The notes under the pieces: generated by a model
Told to the model about the DNA's origin: nothing
Database searches by the model: none
What the model saw: only the letters and a program-made list of their open reading frames with translations
Origin: Deinococcus rhizophilus
GTDB taxonomy: Bacteria; Deinococcota; Deinococci; Deinococcales; Deinococcaceae
NCBI RefSeq assembly: GCF_030271215.1
Contig: NZ_JASNGB010000111.1
Location: 1 to 9,600, forward strand
Length of the DNA stretch: 9,600 nt
Reading direction: 5' to 3'
Position numbers and translations under genes: made by a program
Shown here: positions 8,380-9,600 of the stretch, piece by piece
Numbering within the stretch: position 1 is the first letter of the stretch
Layout of the letters: every line of letters starts with the position of its first letter

Positions 8380-8486
8380 GCCCCTGTTTCAGATTCTCTT
8401 CGGGCACCTCTCATCTTTGCCCCACCCGGTCAGCCGTGTGCTGGCGGCGTCGCCCCATTGTCTTTCGCGCCCTGTGAGCCTTTCCC

Positions 8487-9458
8487 ATGCCTGCACCCTC
8501 CAAGCCTGCACCGCGCTTTCCCGCCGCCGTCCGCGCCGCTCTGGTGTTCACCGCCCTGGGCCTGTCTGGGAGCCTCGCTCCGGCGCTTGCCGCTGCCACT
8601 GCCACCCCCCCCGCCAGCCCGGTGAGCCCTGCGCTCCCGGGCGGCGCCCATGTTGCGGGGGCCAGCTCCGGGGGAGCCGTGACGGTGCAAAAGGGCGACA
8701 CGGCCTACAGCCTCGCGCGGGCGCACGGCCTGAAGGTGGAGGAGTTGCTGGCGCTGAACAGCCTGAGTACCCCGGACCTGCAGGTGGGGCAGGTGCTGCG
8801 GGTGCGGGCGGTGGGCGCGGCGCACACGGTGCAGCCCAAAGAAACGCTCTACGGCATCTCCCGGCAGTACGGCCTGAGCGTGGACGCGCTGCTGGCGGCC
8901 AACAGCCTGCCCGCGACGACGGTGCTGGAAATCGGGCAGGTGCTCCAGATTCCGGGCGCCGCCCCCGCAGCTGCCCCGCGCGTGCTGGCGCAGTCCCTCC
9001 CCCTGCCGCTCCCCCCGGTGGCTCCCGGCGTGGTCACTCCGGCCGCCGCCCCCTCCGCGACGGATGACGACTGGCGCGGCACGGCGATGGCGCTGCTGGG
9101 CGTGCCCTACGTGTACGGCGGCACCAGCCGCACCGGGCTGGACTGCAGCGGATTCGTGCTGCAGGTGTTCTCGCCGCTGGGCGTGGACCTGCCCCGCACC
9201 AGCGCGGCGCAGGCCCGGACGGGTCAGGCCGTCGAGGTCGCGGACCTGCAGGCCGGGGACCTCGTCTTCTTCGACACCGTCGGGCGCGGCGAGGTCACCC
9301 ACGTGGGCATCTACCTCGGCGGGGGCCAGTTCGTGAACGCCAACTCCTACCGCAAGCAGGTCGCCGTCGACCGCCTGCAGGGGGACGCCTACTGGGAACC
9401 CAAGCTGCTCGGCGCCCGCCGGGTGCTGCCCCCCGTGATGTACGGCTCGGCCCGCTGA
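8487..9458 (+). CDS. secreted LysM-LysM-NlpC/P60 peptidoglycan endopeptidase
   Basis: This 323-aa protein is built for the cell wall. A signal peptide is present (basic start to Arg16, hydrophobic core about 17-30, likely cleavage after APALA at 35). It is followed by LysM 1 (about 64-107, VTVQKGDTAYSLARAHGL to VGQVLRVR) and LysM 2 (about 112-156, HTVQPKETLYGISRQYGL to IGQVLQIPG), which bind glycan strands. A Pro/Ala/Val linker leads to the NlpC/P60 domain (about 194-318). Catalytic residues: Cys220 in GLDCSGF, His272 in THVGIYLG, and the third polar position, 12 residues on, is Asn284 (FVNANS) where many homologues such as E. coli MepS have His. The usual role is cleaving peptide cross-links or stems of peptidoglycan during growth or separation. 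A stop in frame at 8475-8477 fixes the ATG at 8487 as the earliest start. No strong Shine-Dalgarno precedes it (GTGAG near 8474 at best). Confidence 0.92.
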   Translation: MPAPSKPAPRFPAAVRAALVFTALGLSGSLAPALAAATATPPASPVSPALPGGAHVAGASSGGAVTVQKGDTAYSLARAHGLKVEELLALNSLSTPDLQVGQVLRVRAVGAAHTVQPKETLYGISRQYGLSVDALLAANSLPATTVLEIGQVLQIPGAAPAAAPRVLAQSLPLPLPPVAPGVVTPAAAPSATDDDWRGTAMALLGVPYVYGGTSRTGLDCSGFVLQVFSPLGVDLPRTSAAQARTGQAVEVADLQAGDLVFFDTVGRGEVTHVGIYLGGGQFVNANSYRKQVAVDRLQGDAYWEPKLLGARRVLPPVMYGSAR

Positions 9459-9487
9459 GACAGGCCAGGCCAGGCTAGACCGGAGCC

Positions 9488-9519
9488 CCTGGAGAACTTC
9501 CCAGGAGCCCTGCCTTTTT
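9488..9519 (+). terminator. probable terminator after the LysM-NlpC/P60 gene
   Basis: CCTGG (9488-9492) and CCAGG (9501-9505) form a short stem, followed a few bases later by TTTTT (9515-9519). The stem is only 5 bp, so strength is uncertain; the position 30 nt after the stop is right. Confidence 0.4.
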
Positions 9520-9575
9520 CCTTTGCGGCGCTCTGCCGCCGTGAGGGGCTGGAGACGCTAGAGCATTTGCCATAA

Positions 9576-9598
9576 GAATGCGGTGGGTTTCCGCATTC
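9576..9598. other. perfect 8-bp hairpin at the window end
   Basis: GAATGCGG (9576-9583) and CCGCATTC (9591-9598) are perfect complements around a 7-nt loop (TGGGTTT). The flanking sequence from about 9560 is noticeably less GC-rich than the rest. It may be the edge of a dispersed repeat or insertion element, or a leader structure; the window ends two bases later, so I cannot tell. Confidence 0.4.
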
Positions 9599-9600
9599 GT

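Noticed and set aside
8262..8414. N-terminal extension of the MFS protein (51 more residues)
   Set aside because: The extra residues are non-hydrophobic and not family-like, they overlap the promoter of the divergent gene, and a leaderless-type -10 lies 6 nt before the internal ATG.

Overview
The window comes from a very GC-rich bacterial chromosome. Protein style and signals point to Deinococcus or a close relative. Three genes appear to start leaderless: a -10 box of the form TAnnnT sits exactly 6 nt before the start codon, an arrangement known to be common in Deinococcus. No mobile element, CRISPR array, rRNA or tRNA is visible. Most of the window is ordinary housekeeping and envelope content. 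I found no defence island or clearly new multi-gene system; the most interesting items are small genes, a leader ORF and a decayed gene.

Layout, left to right. Positions 1-567 are the end of a PQQ-repeat beta-propeller protein cut by the window edge. Next comes a decayed paiB-like FMN-binding gene (589-1022), with a lost start codon, two frameshifts and a missing C-terminus. Then tatA (1094-1435), and a comM/yifB AAA+ gene (1569-3068) preceded by an extended -10 promoter and a possible 23-codon leader ORF whose stop overlaps the comM start. On the minus strand lies a small acidic, probably disordered protein (3302-3562) followed by its own terminator. On the plus strand, a 296-aa two-TM protein of unknown function (3814-4704) is followed after 31 nt by a DASS/SLC13-type transporter with two RCK_C domains (4736-6478), probably as one operon. 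A 49-aa single-TM microprotein (6573-6722) has its own leaderless promoter. It is convergent with an MFS exporter on the minus strand (6954-8261), with a strong bidirectional terminator between them. The MFS gene is divergent from a secreted LysM-LysM-NlpC/P60 cell-wall hydrolase (8487-9458), which has a good extended -10 promoter. The last 140 bases hold a probable terminator and a perfect hairpin cut off by the window end.

Functional links are loose. TatA and the LysM/NlpC hydrolase belong to envelope and export biology, ComM to natural transformation and recombination, and the SLC13-type and MFS proteins to solute transport. Intergenic gaps are about 30-250 bases. The only longer stretch without an intact gene (568-1093) is largely explained by the paiB remnant.
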